NCBI GenBank assembly: GCA_963830385.1
Contig: CAWHMD010000007.1
Coordinates: 71,270-135,269 of the forward strand
DNA length: 64,000 nucleotides
Source: Bog-532 sp963830385
Lineage (GTDB): Bacteria > Actinomycetota > Actinomycetes > Streptosporangiales > Streptosporangiaceae
Reading direction: 5' to 3'
Shown: positions 8,476 to 16,295 of the stretch, piece by piece
Layout of the letters: each line of letters starts with the position of its first letter
Numbering within the stretch: position 1 is the stretch's first letter
Program-made: the position numbers and the translations under genes
The notes under the pieces: generated by a model
What the model saw: only the letters and a program-made list of their open reading frames with translations
Database searches by the model: none
Told to the model about the DNA's origin: nothing

Positions 8476-9137
8476 CCGAATTCGAGCGTTCACCCGAACG
8501 GGACCCCAGCGAGCCGCACCCGATCGAGGTCGAGTCCTACCGGATCCTGCGGTCCCGGATCGACCTGAGCCACCTGCCCCCGCTGACCCTGGCCGTCACC
8601 GAGCGGATCATCCACGCCAGCGCCGACTTCGACTACGCCGCCGACCTGGTGGCCGACGAGGCCGCCCTGGCGGCCGGGGTGGCCGCCATCCGCCGCGGCG
8701 CGCCGGTCGTGGCCGACGTGGCCATGGTCGCCTCGGGCATCACCGGCTACCCGGTGATCTGCAAGGTCGGCGAGGGACTGGCCACCCGGCTGTCCCGCAC
8801 GGTCGGGATCACCGTGTCCGCCGCCGCCACCCGGCTCGCGTTCGGCGAGGCCGGCCCGGGCGCGGTCTGGGTCGTCGGCAACGCCCCGACCGCGCTGGCC
8901 GAGGTCTTGCAGCGGGACGTGTCGCCGGCGCTGGTCATCGGCATGCCGGTCGGCTTCGTCGGCGCCGCCGAGTCCAAGCAGGCGCTGCGCGCCAGCGGGC
9001 TGCCCGCGCTGAGCAACAAGTCCGAGAAGGGCGGGTCGGCGGTGGCCGCGGCCGCGTTCAACGCGCTGCTGCGGGTGGCCCGCGAGCAGCAGCCGGAAGG
9101 CCGCCCGGGCGGCCGCCTGACCGGGGGCCGCCGTTGA
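8472..9137 (+). CDS. cobH: Precorrin-8X methylmutase
   Basis: The 221-residue enzyme moves the methyl group from C11 to C12, giving hydrogenobyrinic acid. Family motifs: HPIEVESYRILRSRIDL, the segment with the proposed catalytic His, TERIIHASADFDYAADL, then DVAMVASGI and a C-terminal GFVGAAESKQALR and NKSEKGGSAVAAAAFNALL. The length is normal. The GTG start at 8472 follows GGAGG and overlaps the cobJ stop (GTGA). The end overlaps the TTG start of cbiX. Confidence 0.95.
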   Translation: MTEFERSPERDPSEPHPIEVESYRILRSRIDLSHLPPLTLAVTERIIHASADFDYAADLVADEAALAAGVAAIRRGAPVVADVAMVASGITGYPVICKVGEGLATRLSRTVGITVSAAATRLAFGEAGPGAVWVVGNAPTALAEVLQRDVSPALVIGMPVGFVGAAESKQALRASGLPALSNKSEKGGSAVAAAAFNALLRVAREQQPEGRPGGRLTGGRR

Positions 9138-10009
9138 ACCCCGCCCTGCTGATCGCCGGCCACGGCACCCGCGACCCCGAGGGAGCGGCGGCGTTCGCCG
9201 CGTTCACCGACCGGGTGGCCCGGCTCAACGCGGCTGAGATGCCGGTGGCGGGCGGTTTCATCGAGCTGTCCGAACCGCCGCTGAAAGACGCGGTCACCGC
9301 GCTGGCCGGCCAGGGCCACCGGGATCTGGTGGCGGTGCCGCTGATGCTGTCGGCGGCCGGCCACTCCAAGGGCGACATCCCGGCCGCGCTGGCCCGCGAG
9401 ACCGGCCGCCACCCCGGCCTCAGCATCCGCTACGGGCGCCCGCTCGGCCCTCACCCGGTGCTGCTGGACCTGATGGCCGCCCGGATCGCCGCGGTCACGG
9501 CCGGGATGACCGAGCCGCCCGCGGTGCTGCTGGCCGGACGGGGTACCACCGACCCGGACGGCAACGCCGACGTGGTCAAGGTGGCCCGGCTGCTGTGGGA
9601 GGGCCGGGACTACGAGTTCACCGAGACCGCGTTCATCTCGCTGGCCCGCCCGAGCGTGCCCGAGGGCCTGGAGCGCTGCCGCCGCCTCGGCGCCCGGCAC
9701 ATCGTGGTCGCCCGCTACTTCCTGTTCCCCGGGGTGCTGCCGGACCGGGTGGCCGAGCAGGCCGCCGCGTTCGCCGACGGTCACCCCGGCCTCGACGTCC
9801 GCACCACCGGCGTGCTCGGGGACTGCGACGAGATCGCCGGCCTGGTGGCCGAGCGCTACCGCGAGGCGCTGGCCGGCGACATCCGGATGAACTGCGACAC
9901 CTGCCTGTACCGGACCGCGCTGCCCGGCTTCGCGGACCGCGTCGGCGCCGCCCAGCACCCCCATGACCACCCGCACGACCACGATCATGTGCACCTCCGT
10001 GGCGCCTGA
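9134..10009 (+). CDS. cbiX: CbiX-type sirohydrochlorin chelatase, two-domain, with CxxC and His-rich tail
   Basis: The 291-residue protein has two tandem chelatase half-domains: ALLIAGHGTRDPEGAAAF with VPLMLSAAGHSKGDIPAAL in the first, VLLAGRGTTDPDGNAD with VVARYFLFPGVLPDRV in the second. The family inserts cobalt or iron into sirohydrochlorin; the active-site His are in the two GHG/AGHSK motifs. The C-terminus carries MNCDTC and an HPHDHPHDHDHVH cluster. The same combination, an MxCxxC motif with a His-rich region, is reported for the long CbiX of Bacillus megaterium, where it binds an Fe-S cluster and metal. TTG 9134 overlaps the cobH stop. An early chelatase inside an operon that also encodes a late CobN-type chelatase subunit is notable; a siroheme or metal-handling role is possible. 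Confidence 0.88.
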   Translation: MNPALLIAGHGTRDPEGAAAFAAFTDRVARLNAAEMPVAGGFIELSEPPLKDAVTALAGQGHRDLVAVPLMLSAAGHSKGDIPAALARETGRHPGLSIRYGRPLGPHPVLLDLMAARIAAVTAGMTEPPAVLLAGRGTTDPDGNADVVKVARLLWEGRDYEFTETAFISLARPSVPEGLERCRRLGARHIVVARYFLFPGVLPDRVAEQAAAFADGHPGLDVRTTGVLGDCDEIAGLVAERYREALAGDIRMNCDTCLYRTALPGFADRVGAAQHPHDHPHDHDHVHLRGA

Positions 10010-11054
10010 CCGGCCCGCCGAGCCCGACCTGGACTTCCACGGCGACCGGGAGCTGGCCGGCGGCCTGGTCGACCTGGCCGTGAACGTCCGCCCCGGCACC
10101 CCGCCGCCCTGGCTGCGGGGGCACCTCCGCGCCGCGGTCGACGACGTGGCCGCCTACCCGGACCCGGCCGCCGCGACCGGGGCGGTGGCCCGCCGGCACG
10201 GGCGCCCGCCGTCCGAGGTCCTGGTCACCGCCGGGGCGGCCGAGGCGTTCACGCTGATCGCGCGGGCCTTCCGCCCCCGCCACCCGGTGGTCGTCCACCC
10301 TCAGTTCACCGAGCCCGAAGCGGCCCTGCGGGCGGCCGGGCACGACGTTGGCCGGGTCATCCTGCCACCCGATTTCCGGCTCGACCCGGGCCTCGTCCCC
10401 GCCGAGGCCGACCTCGTCGTCCTCGGCAACCCCACCAATCCCACGTCGGTGCTGCACCCGGCGGCCAGCGTCCGGGCCCTGGGCCATCCCGGCCGCACGC
10501 TGGTGGTGGACGAGGCGTTCGCCGACTGCGTGCCCGGCGAACCGGAGAGCCTGGCCGCCGCCCGTGACATCCCCGGCCTGATCGTGGTGCGCAGCCTGAC
10601 CAAGACCTGGGGCCTGGCCGGCCTGCGGGCCGGCTACCTGCTGGCCGCCCCGGACACCGTGCGCGCGCTGGCCCGCCCGCGCCCGCCGTGGGCGGTGTCC
10701 AGCCCCGCCCTGGCGGCCGTGGTCGCCTGCTGTACCCCGGAAGCCATCGCCGAAGCGAATACCTGGGCGACGGAGCTGGCCCAGGAGCGAGCCCAGCTGG
10801 CCGCCGGCCTGTCGAGACTCCCCGGCGTCCGGGTAACCCCCGATGCCAGAGCCTCGTTCCTGCTGCTCAGGACCTCAGCTCCGGCCGTCCGCGACCGCCT
10901 GCGCCAGGCCGGCTTCGCGGTCCGCCGGGGCGACACGTTCCCGGGCCTCGGCCCGGACTGGCTCCGCATCGCGGTCCGCGACCGCGCCACCAGCGAACGG
11001 TTCGTGGCCGCCCTGGCCCGCGTCCTCGACACAATCCCCGAGGAGGTCCCGTGA
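9963..11054 (+). CDS. cobC: Aminotransferase-like cobalamin protein, L-threonine-phosphate decarboxylase type
   Basis: This PLP-dependent fold-type I enzyme has up to 363 residues. Motifs: LDFHGDRE and VNVRPGTPP at the N-terminus, AYPDPAAATGAVARRHG, LGNPTNPTSVL, LVVDEAFADCVPGE (PLP-binding Asp) and the Schiff-base lysine in VRSLTKTWGLAGLRAGYLL (about residue 211). CobC/CobD family members make the (R)-1-amino-2-propanol phosphate linker; histidinol-phosphate aminotransferases are the near relatives. Position in the cob operon favours CobC. The start is uncertain: ATG 9963 overlaps cbiX by 47 bases, and ATG 9987 is equally possible. The stop overlaps the GTG of bluB-cobT. Confidence 0.88.
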   Translation: MTTRTTTIMCTSVAPDRPAEPDLDFHGDRELAGGLVDLAVNVRPGTPPPWLRGHLRAAVDDVAAYPDPAAATGAVARRHGRPPSEVLVTAGAAEAFTLIARAFRPRHPVVVHPQFTEPEAALRAAGHDVGRVILPPDFRLDPGLVPAEADLVVLGNPTNPTSVLHPAASVRALGHPGRTLVVDEAFADCVPGEPESLAAARDIPGLIVVRSLTKTWGLAGLRAGYLLAAPDTVRALARPRPPWAVSSPALAAVVACCTPEAIAEANTWATELAQERAQLAAGLSRLPGVRVTPDARASFLLLRTSAPAVRDRLRQAGFAVRRGDTFPGLGPDWLRIAVRDRATSERFVAALARVLDTIPEEVP

Positions 11055-12823
11055 GTTCCGAGCCAGAGCAGACGCCAGCGGCCGAGCCCGGCCGCGCGCT
11101 CCCGTACCCCGACGACCAGCGCGCCGCCGTCTACCGCGTCATCGCCGAACGGCGCGACGTGCGGCAGGGCTTCCTCCCCGACCCGGTGCCGGACGACGTG
11201 CTCACAAGGGTGCTGGCCGCCGCCCACCAGGCCCCGTCGGTCGGCCTGTCGCAGCCGTGGGACTTCATCGTCATCACCGACCGCGCCCAGCGTGCGCGCA
11301 TCGCCGCGCTCGCCCGGCGCAACCGCGACCAGTACGCGGCCGGGCTGCCCGCCGCCCGCGCCCGCGCGTTCGCCCCGCTGAAGGTCGAGTCGATCCTCGA
11401 CACCCCGGTCAACATCGCCGTCACCTGCGACCCGACCCGCGGCGGCCGCCACACGCTGGGACGGCACAGCCAGCCCGAGACGGCCGGGTTCTCCAGCGTG
11501 CTGGCGGTGTCCAACCTGTGGCTGGCCGCCCGGGCCGAGGGCCTCGGCGTCGGCTGGGTCAGCTTCTTCGGTGAGCGCGACCTTGCCGCCGAGCTCGGGC
11601 TGCCCGCTCACCTGGACGTCGTCGCCTACCTGTGCGCCGGGTACGTGCGCGAGTTCGGCGGTGAACCGGAGCTCGCCAGCACCGGCTGGGCCCGCCGCCG
11701 CCCGGTGTCCTGGGCGGTGCACGCGGGGGAGTTCGGCCAGCGCGGTCTGCCCGGCCAGCCGCCGGTGCACCCGCTGGACGAGGTGGTGGCCGCGATCGGC
11801 CCGCTGGACGGCGAGGCGATGGCCGCCGCCCGCGAACGCCAGGACCGGATGACCAAGCCGCGCGGCTCGCTCGGCGTGCTCGAGGACGTGTCGGTGCAGC
11901 TGGCCGGCCTGGCCGGGCAGTGCCCGCCGCCACTGCCCGAGCCGGCCGCGGTGGCGGTGTTCGCCGGTGACCACGGGGTGCACGCCCAGGGCGTCAGCCC
12001 CTGGCCGCAGGAGGTGACCGCCCAGATGGTGGCCAACTTCCTGGCCGGCGGGGCGGTCGTCAACGCCTTCGCCGCCCAGGCCGGGGCCGAGGTCGTGGTG
12101 GTGGACGCCGGGGTCGCGGCCGACCTGGACCCCGCCCCTGGCCTGCTGCCCCGCAAGGTGGCCCGCGGCACCGCCGACTTCACCCAGGGCCCGGCCATGA
12201 CCCGCGAGCAGGCCGGCCAGGCGCTGGGAGCCGGCATCGAGGTGGCGCGCGACCTGGTCGCGGCGGGCAACCGCTGCCTGGTCACCGGCGACATGGGCAT
12301 CGCCAACACCACCGCCTCGGCCGCCCTGATCTGCGTGTTCACCGGCCAGGACCCGGCCGGGGTGGTGGGCCCGGGCGCCGGCGCCGACGAGGCCGCGCAG
12401 GCCAGGAAGGTGACCGCGATCCGGCAGGGGCTGGCCCGGCACCAGCCCGACCCGGCCGATCCGGTCGGCGTGCTGGCCGCGTTCGGCGGCTTCGAGCACG
12501 CCGCCCTGGCCGGGTTCATCCTGGCCGCCGCGGCGCTGCGGGTACCGGTCATCCTGGACGGGGTGATCGCCGGGGCGGCCGCGCTGGCCGCGGTCGCGAT
12601 CGCGCCGGACGCGGCCGGCGCCTGCCTGGCAGGTCATCGCAGCACCGAACCCGGGCATGCCGCTACGCTTGGTCACCTGAGGCTGCGGCCCCTGGTCGAC
12701 CTCGATCTGCGGCTGGGCGAGGGGACCGGCGCCGTGCTCGCGTTGCCCCTGGTCCAGAGCGCGGCCCGGGCCCTGCGCGAGGTGGCGACGTTCGACTCGG
12801 CCGGCGTCAGCGACAAGTCCTAA
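11051..12823 (+). CDS. cobT: BluB-CobT fusion: DMB synthase / nicotinate-nucleotide:DMB phosphoribosyltransferase
   Basis: This 590-residue fusion makes the lower ligand and activates it. Residues ~25-220 are a BluB-type flavin destructase domain: VYRVIAERRDVRQGF, AAHQAPSVGLSQPWDF, GRHSQPETAGFSSVLAV, GVGWVSFF. BluB cleaves FMNH2 to 5,6-dimethylbenzimidazole. From ~residue 240 a CobT domain follows: RQDRMTKPRGSLGVLED, VFAGDHGVHAQGVSPWPQ, GDMGIANTTASAAL, LAGHRSTEPGHAATL and LRLGEGTGAVLALPL. CobT joins the base to phosphoribose. The two activities are consecutive steps, so the fusion makes biochemical sense. The GTG start at 11051 overlaps the cobC stop; AAGGAG overlaps the 3' end and serves what follows. 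Confidence 0.94.
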   Translation: MSSEPEQTPAAEPGRALPYPDDQRAAVYRVIAERRDVRQGFLPDPVPDDVLTRVLAAAHQAPSVGLSQPWDFIVITDRAQRARIAALARRNRDQYAAGLPAARARAFAPLKVESILDTPVNIAVTCDPTRGGRHTLGRHSQPETAGFSSVLAVSNLWLAARAEGLGVGWVSFFGERDLAAELGLPAHLDVVAYLCAGYVREFGGEPELASTGWARRRPVSWAVHAGEFGQRGLPGQPPVHPLDEVVAAIGPLDGEAMAAARERQDRMTKPRGSLGVLEDVSVQLAGLAGQCPPPLPEPAAVAVFAGDHGVHAQGVSPWPQEVTAQMVANFLAGGAVVNAFAAQAGAEVVVVDAGVAADLDPAPGLLPRKVARGTADFTQGPAMTREQAGQALGAGIEVARDLVAAGNRCLVTGDMGIANTTASAALICVFTGQDPAGVVGPGAGADEAAQARKVTAIRQGLARHQPDPADPVGVLAAFGGFEHAALAGFILAAAALRVPVILDGVIAGAAALAAVAIAPDAAGACLAGHRSTEPGHAATLGHLRLRPLVDLDLRLGEGTGAVLALPLVQSAARALREVATFDSAGVSDKS

Positions 12824-12835
12824 GGAGTTCCAGAC

Positions 12836-12862
12836 GTGCTGACCGGGAAGCCCCGGCGATGA
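12836..12862 (+). CDS. Possible 8-codon leader peptide coupled to cobA
   Basis: A GTG at 12836 lies 8 bases after a strong AAGGAG (12822-12827) and opens a tiny frame, VLTGKPRR, whose TGA (12860-12862) overlaps the ATG of the next gene (ATGA at 12859). That Shine-Dalgarno site is ~31 bases from the cobA ATG, too far to serve it directly, so translation may reach cobA through this leader. It is equally possible that the cobA start is used by ordinary re-initiation after cobT. This is inference from spacing only. Confidence 0.4.
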   Translation: MLTGKPRR

Positions 12863-14118
12863 CGGACGGCCGCCCCTATCTGCTGGGGCTGCGGCTGGCC
12901 GGGCGCCGCGTGCTGGTGGCCGGCGGCGGGGCCGTGGCTGGCCGCCGGGTGCCGGCCCTGCTGGACGCGGGCGCCGTCGTCTTCCTGGTCTCGCCCGAGG
13001 TCACCGGCTCGCTGGAGGATCTGGCCCAGTCCGGCCGGATCGAGTGGGCGCGCCGCCGGTTCGAGCCCGGCGACACCGCCGGGAGCTGGCTGGTCTGCGC
13101 CTGCACCGACGACCCGGACGTCAACCAGGCCATCGTGGCCGAAGCCGATGAGCACCGGATCTGGTCCATCCGTGCCGACGACGCGCAGCGCTCCCGGGTC
13201 TGGACGCCGGCCGCCGGGCTGGCCGGCGACGTCCAGGTCGGCGTGCTCAGCGGCGATCCGCGGCACAGCGCCGGCCTGCGTGACGCGATTGTGACCGGGC
13301 TGCGGTCCGGCACCGTCGGGGCCCGCCGGGGCCGTCGCCACCGGTCCGGGGTGGCCCTGGTCGGCGGCGGCCCGGGCGACCCCGGCCTGATCACCGTGCG
13401 CGGCCGCCAGCTGCTGGCCGAGGCCGACGTGGTGGTCACCGACCGGCTCGCCCCGCGTTCGGTCCTGGATGAGCTGGCCCCCGACGTCGAGGTCGTCGAC
13501 GTGGCCAAGATCCCGTACGGCCGGGCGGTCGCCCAGGAGCACATCAACGCGGCCCTGATCGAGCACGCCCAGGCCGGCAAGTTCGTGGTCCGCCTCAAGG
13601 GCGGCGACCCGTACGTCTTCGGCCGCGGCGCCGAAGAGGTCATCGCCTGCCTGCGGGCCGGGGTCCCGGTCACCGTGGTGCCCGGCATCACCAGCGCGGT
13701 CGCCGTCCCGGCGGCGGCCGGGGTGCCGGTCACCCACCGTGGTGTCGCGCAGGAGTTCAGCGTGGTGTCGGTGCACGTGCCGCCGGGCGACCCCCGGTCC
13801 ACCGTCGACTGGCCCGCGCTGGCGACCCTGCAGGGCACATTGGTCCTGCTCATGGCCGTGGAACGGCTCGCCGCGGTGGCCGAAACGCTGATCCGTCACG
13901 GCCGTTCCGCCCAAACTCCCGTTTCAGTGATTGCGGACGGTACTCTGCCTACTCAGCGCACAATTGTGGCAACGCTGGACACAGTCGCGCCTAGCGTGCT
14001 GAAAGATGGGATCCGGCCCCCGGCCGTTGTCGTGATAGGTGAGGTCGTGAACGTTGCAGCCGAGATAGCCGAGCTCGTGCAGCGCATGCCCGCCGTGACG
14101 GGAACGGGCCCGGCGTGA
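12859..14118 (+). CDS. cobA: Uroporphyrinogen-III C-methyltransferase fused to siroheme-synthase N-domain
   Basis: This 419-residue CysG-like protein has an N-terminal Met8p/CysG-N domain (residues 1 to ~150; RRVLVAGGGAVAGRRVPALL, an NAD-binding motif, with SPEVTGSL and GVLSGDPRHSAGLRDAI). A C-terminal SUMT domain follows from ~residue 163 (VALVGGGPGDPGLITVRG, VVTDRLAPRSVL, RLKGGDPYVFGRGAEEV, VVPGITSAVAVPAAAGVPVTHRG, LVLLMAVERL). The C-domain makes precorrin-2, the entry to the corrin branch; the N-domain can oxidise it to sirohydrochlorin for siroheme. It could therefore be named cysG. Its stop overlaps the GTG of the first GTPase gene. Confidence 0.92.
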   Translation: MTDGRPYLLGLRLAGRRVLVAGGGAVAGRRVPALLDAGAVVFLVSPEVTGSLEDLAQSGRIEWARRRFEPGDTAGSWLVCACTDDPDVNQAIVAEADEHRIWSIRADDAQRSRVWTPAAGLAGDVQVGVLSGDPRHSAGLRDAIVTGLRSGTVGARRGRRHRSGVALVGGGPGDPGLITVRGRQLLAEADVVVTDRLAPRSVLDELAPDVEVVDVAKIPYGRAVAQEHINAALIEHAQAGKFVVRLKGGDPYVFGRGAEEVIACLRAGVPVTVVPGITSAVAVPAAAGVPVTHRGVAQEFSVVSVHVPPGDPRSTVDWPALATLQGTLVLLMAVERLAAVAETLIRHGRSAQTPVSVIADGTLPTQRTIVATLDTVAPSVLKDGIRPPAVVVIGEVVNVAAEIAELVQRMPAVTGTGPA

Positions 14119-16295
14119 GACCCAGACCGGCCCCGGATCGCCCGGCGGAGTCCGCCGAGCCGACCACGCGCCCCGAGCCGGCTACGCCTATCGAGCCGGC
14201 TCCGGGCTCTGAGTCGGCCTCGCCCCCTGGGCCGGCCTCGCCCCCTGAGGCGGCCGCGCCCGCCGGCCCGACGCCGCCCGCCGGGGCCGCCGAGCCGGCT
14301 CAGCCTCCCGCGTCCGCCCAGCCTCCCGCGCCCGCCCAGCCCTTCAAGCGGGCCAAGCCCTCCAAGCGAACCCAGCCCCCCGGGTCCGCCAAGCACGCCA
14401 AGCCCCAGGCCTCCCAGCGACCCCCCGCGCCTCAAGAGCCCCCCCAGCCCCCGCAGCCCCAGGAGCCCCAGGAGCCTCCCACCTCACAGGACTCCCCGGC
14501 CGAGCCGTACGTCCGGCTGAACGCCCAGGCCCTGGAAGGCGCCCTGGTCAACCTGCGCAATCGCATCGCCGCGGTGTCGCTGCTGTTCGAGACGCCGGAT
14601 CTGGCCGAGGTGAAGGCCGAACGGGCCAAGCTCCTCAGCCAGGTCGAGGACTACCTGCTGCCGCGGCTGCGCCGGTCCACCGCCCCGATCCTGGTGGCGG
14701 TCGTCGGCTCCACCGGCGCCGGCAAGTCGACGCTGGTCAACAGCATCGTCGGCCAGCCCGTGAGCGCGACCGGGGTGCGGCGGCCGACCACCAACAGCCC
14801 GGTGCTGGCCTGCCACCCCGAGGACGTCGACTGGTTCGCGGAGAACAACTTCCTGCCTAGCCTGCCCCGGGTCCGCCAGGAGGGCCTGGCCCGCCCCGGC
14901 CGGGACGGCCTGCTGGTGCTGGCGGCCAGCGAAGGCATCCCCAAGGGCCTGGCGCTGCTCGACACCCCCGACATCGACTCCGTGGTCCAGGCCCACCACG
15001 AGTTCGCCTACCAGTTCCTGGACGCCTCCGATCTGTGGCTGTTCGTCACCTCGGCCAGCCGCTACGCCGACGCACCGGTCTGGCAGGTGCTGCAGCACGC
15101 CCGGGACCGGGGCGCGTCGCTGGGCATCGTGCTGTCCCGGGTGCCATCCGGGGCCCGGGCCGAGCTGGTCGGCCACTTCACCGCCATGCTGGACGCCAAC
15201 AGCATCGACGCGGCCGACCGGTTCGTGATCCCGGAGACCCGGGTGGCCGGGGGCATGCTGCCGGCCGAGGCGTTCGAGCCGATCCGCGCCTACCTGACCG
15301 ACACCAGCCACCGGGAGGAACGGCGGGTCGCGGTGCTGACGCAGACCATGGCCGGGGTGCTGGAGACGTTTTACACCAGGGTCCCGGCCCTCGCGGCGGC
15401 GGCCGAAGCCCAGCTGGCCGTGCGCAACCGGCTGCGGGAGCTGGCCGAGCAGCCGTACCGGGCCGCGCTCGGCACCGTGGAGAAGGCCCTGCGCGACGGT
15501 GAGCTGCTGCGCGGCGAGGTCCAGGCCCGCTGGCAGGACCTGGTCGTCACCGGTGACCTGACCCGGACCCTGCGGAACCGCAAGACGCCGCGGCAGGGCA
15601 AGCGGGCCCGTAAGCGCCAGGCGCCGGAGCGTTCGACCGCGCTGCGCTCCGCGCTCCGCTCGGCCCTGGAGGCGGTGATCGTATCCGCCGCCGACCGCGC
15701 CTCGGAGGAGGCCGATGGCCGGTGGCGCGACGACCCAGCCGGGTCGGTGATGCTGGCCTCGGCGGCCGCCGAGCTGGTCACCGAGCACCGGGCCGACCGG
15801 CTGTTCGCGTCGGCGTTCGGCGACGGCACCGACGCCGGGCCGGAGGAACTGAACCTGGCCCGGTCCGCCGCCGACCTGCCCGACCGGGTGTCCCGGGCAG
15901 TCAGCGCCTGGCAGGATCACGTGCTGCGGCTGGTCCGCCAGGCCGTGCAGCAAAAACGCGGGCACGGCCAGGCCGGGCTCGACGACGATACGCTGGCGCT
16001 CGTCACCGTGCTCGCGATCCTCGGCGAGGGCGCGATCGGCAGCCACGCCGCCAAGCCGTCCGACGACAGCGACATCCTGACGCTGCCCCGGCGGGTGGCG
16101 GCGGCCGTGCTCGGCGAGGGACCGGTGCAGGAGATTTTCGGTACCGCTCGCGCGGAGCTGAACGAGAGGGCGCGCTTGCTACTCGACGAGGAACTCCTCC
16201 GGTTCCCGGAGGTCATCGACGGTGTGGGCCGCTGTGATGAGGTGGCCGGGGTGCGGCTGTACCAGGCCGGCTTCATGCTCGAGGCGCTGCAGTGA
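14115..16295 (+). CDS. Dynamin-like/TRAFAC GTPase with Pro-Ala-rich N-terminus (first of a pair)
   Basis: The protein is 726 residues from the GTG at 14115. The first ~125 residues are a Pro/Ala/Glu-rich, probably disordered region with Lys/Arg patches. A GTPase domain follows with P-loop VAVVGSTGAGKSTLVNSIVG near residues 195-210, VRRPTTNSPVL as the likely switch-I segment, LLDTPDIDSV as the G3 DxxG equivalent, then a long helical region to the end. It resembles the GTPases that occur as adjacent pairs in actinobacteria. Function is unproven; membrane or division-associated roles are suggested for related dynamin-like pairs in Streptomyces. It has no membrane segment itself, unlike its partner, whose ATG lies 4 bases before this stop. 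Coupling to cobA is by GTGA overlap. Confidence 0.75.
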   Translation: MRPRPAPDRPAESAEPTTRPEPATPIEPAPGSESASPPGPASPPEAAAPAGPTPPAGAAEPAQPPASAQPPAPAQPFKRAKPSKRTQPPGSAKHAKPQASQRPPAPQEPPQPPQPQEPQEPPTSQDSPAEPYVRLNAQALEGALVNLRNRIAAVSLLFETPDLAEVKAERAKLLSQVEDYLLPRLRRSTAPILVAVVGSTGAGKSTLVNSIVGQPVSATGVRRPTTNSPVLACHPEDVDWFAENNFLPSLPRVRQEGLARPGRDGLLVLAASEGIPKGLALLDTPDIDSVVQAHHEFAYQFLDASDLWLFVTSASRYADAPVWQVLQHARDRGASLGIVLSRVPSGARAELVGHFTAMLDANSIDAADRFVIPETRVAGGMLPAEAFEPIRAYLTDTSHREERRVAVLTQTMAGVLETFYTRVPALAAAAEAQLAVRNRLRELAEQPYRAALGTVEKALRDGELLRGEVQARWQDLVVTGDLTRTLRNRKTPRQGKRARKRQAPERSTALRSALRSALEAVIVSAADRASEEADGRWRDDPAGSVMLASAAAELVTEHRADRLFASAFGDGTDAGPEELNLARSAADLPDRVSRAVSAWQDHVLRLVRQAVQQKRGHGQAGLDDDTLALVTVLAILGEGAIGSHAAKPSDDSDILTLPRRVAAAVLGEGPVQEIFGTARAELNERARLLLDEELLRFPEVIDGVGRCDEVAGVRLYQAGFMLEALQ

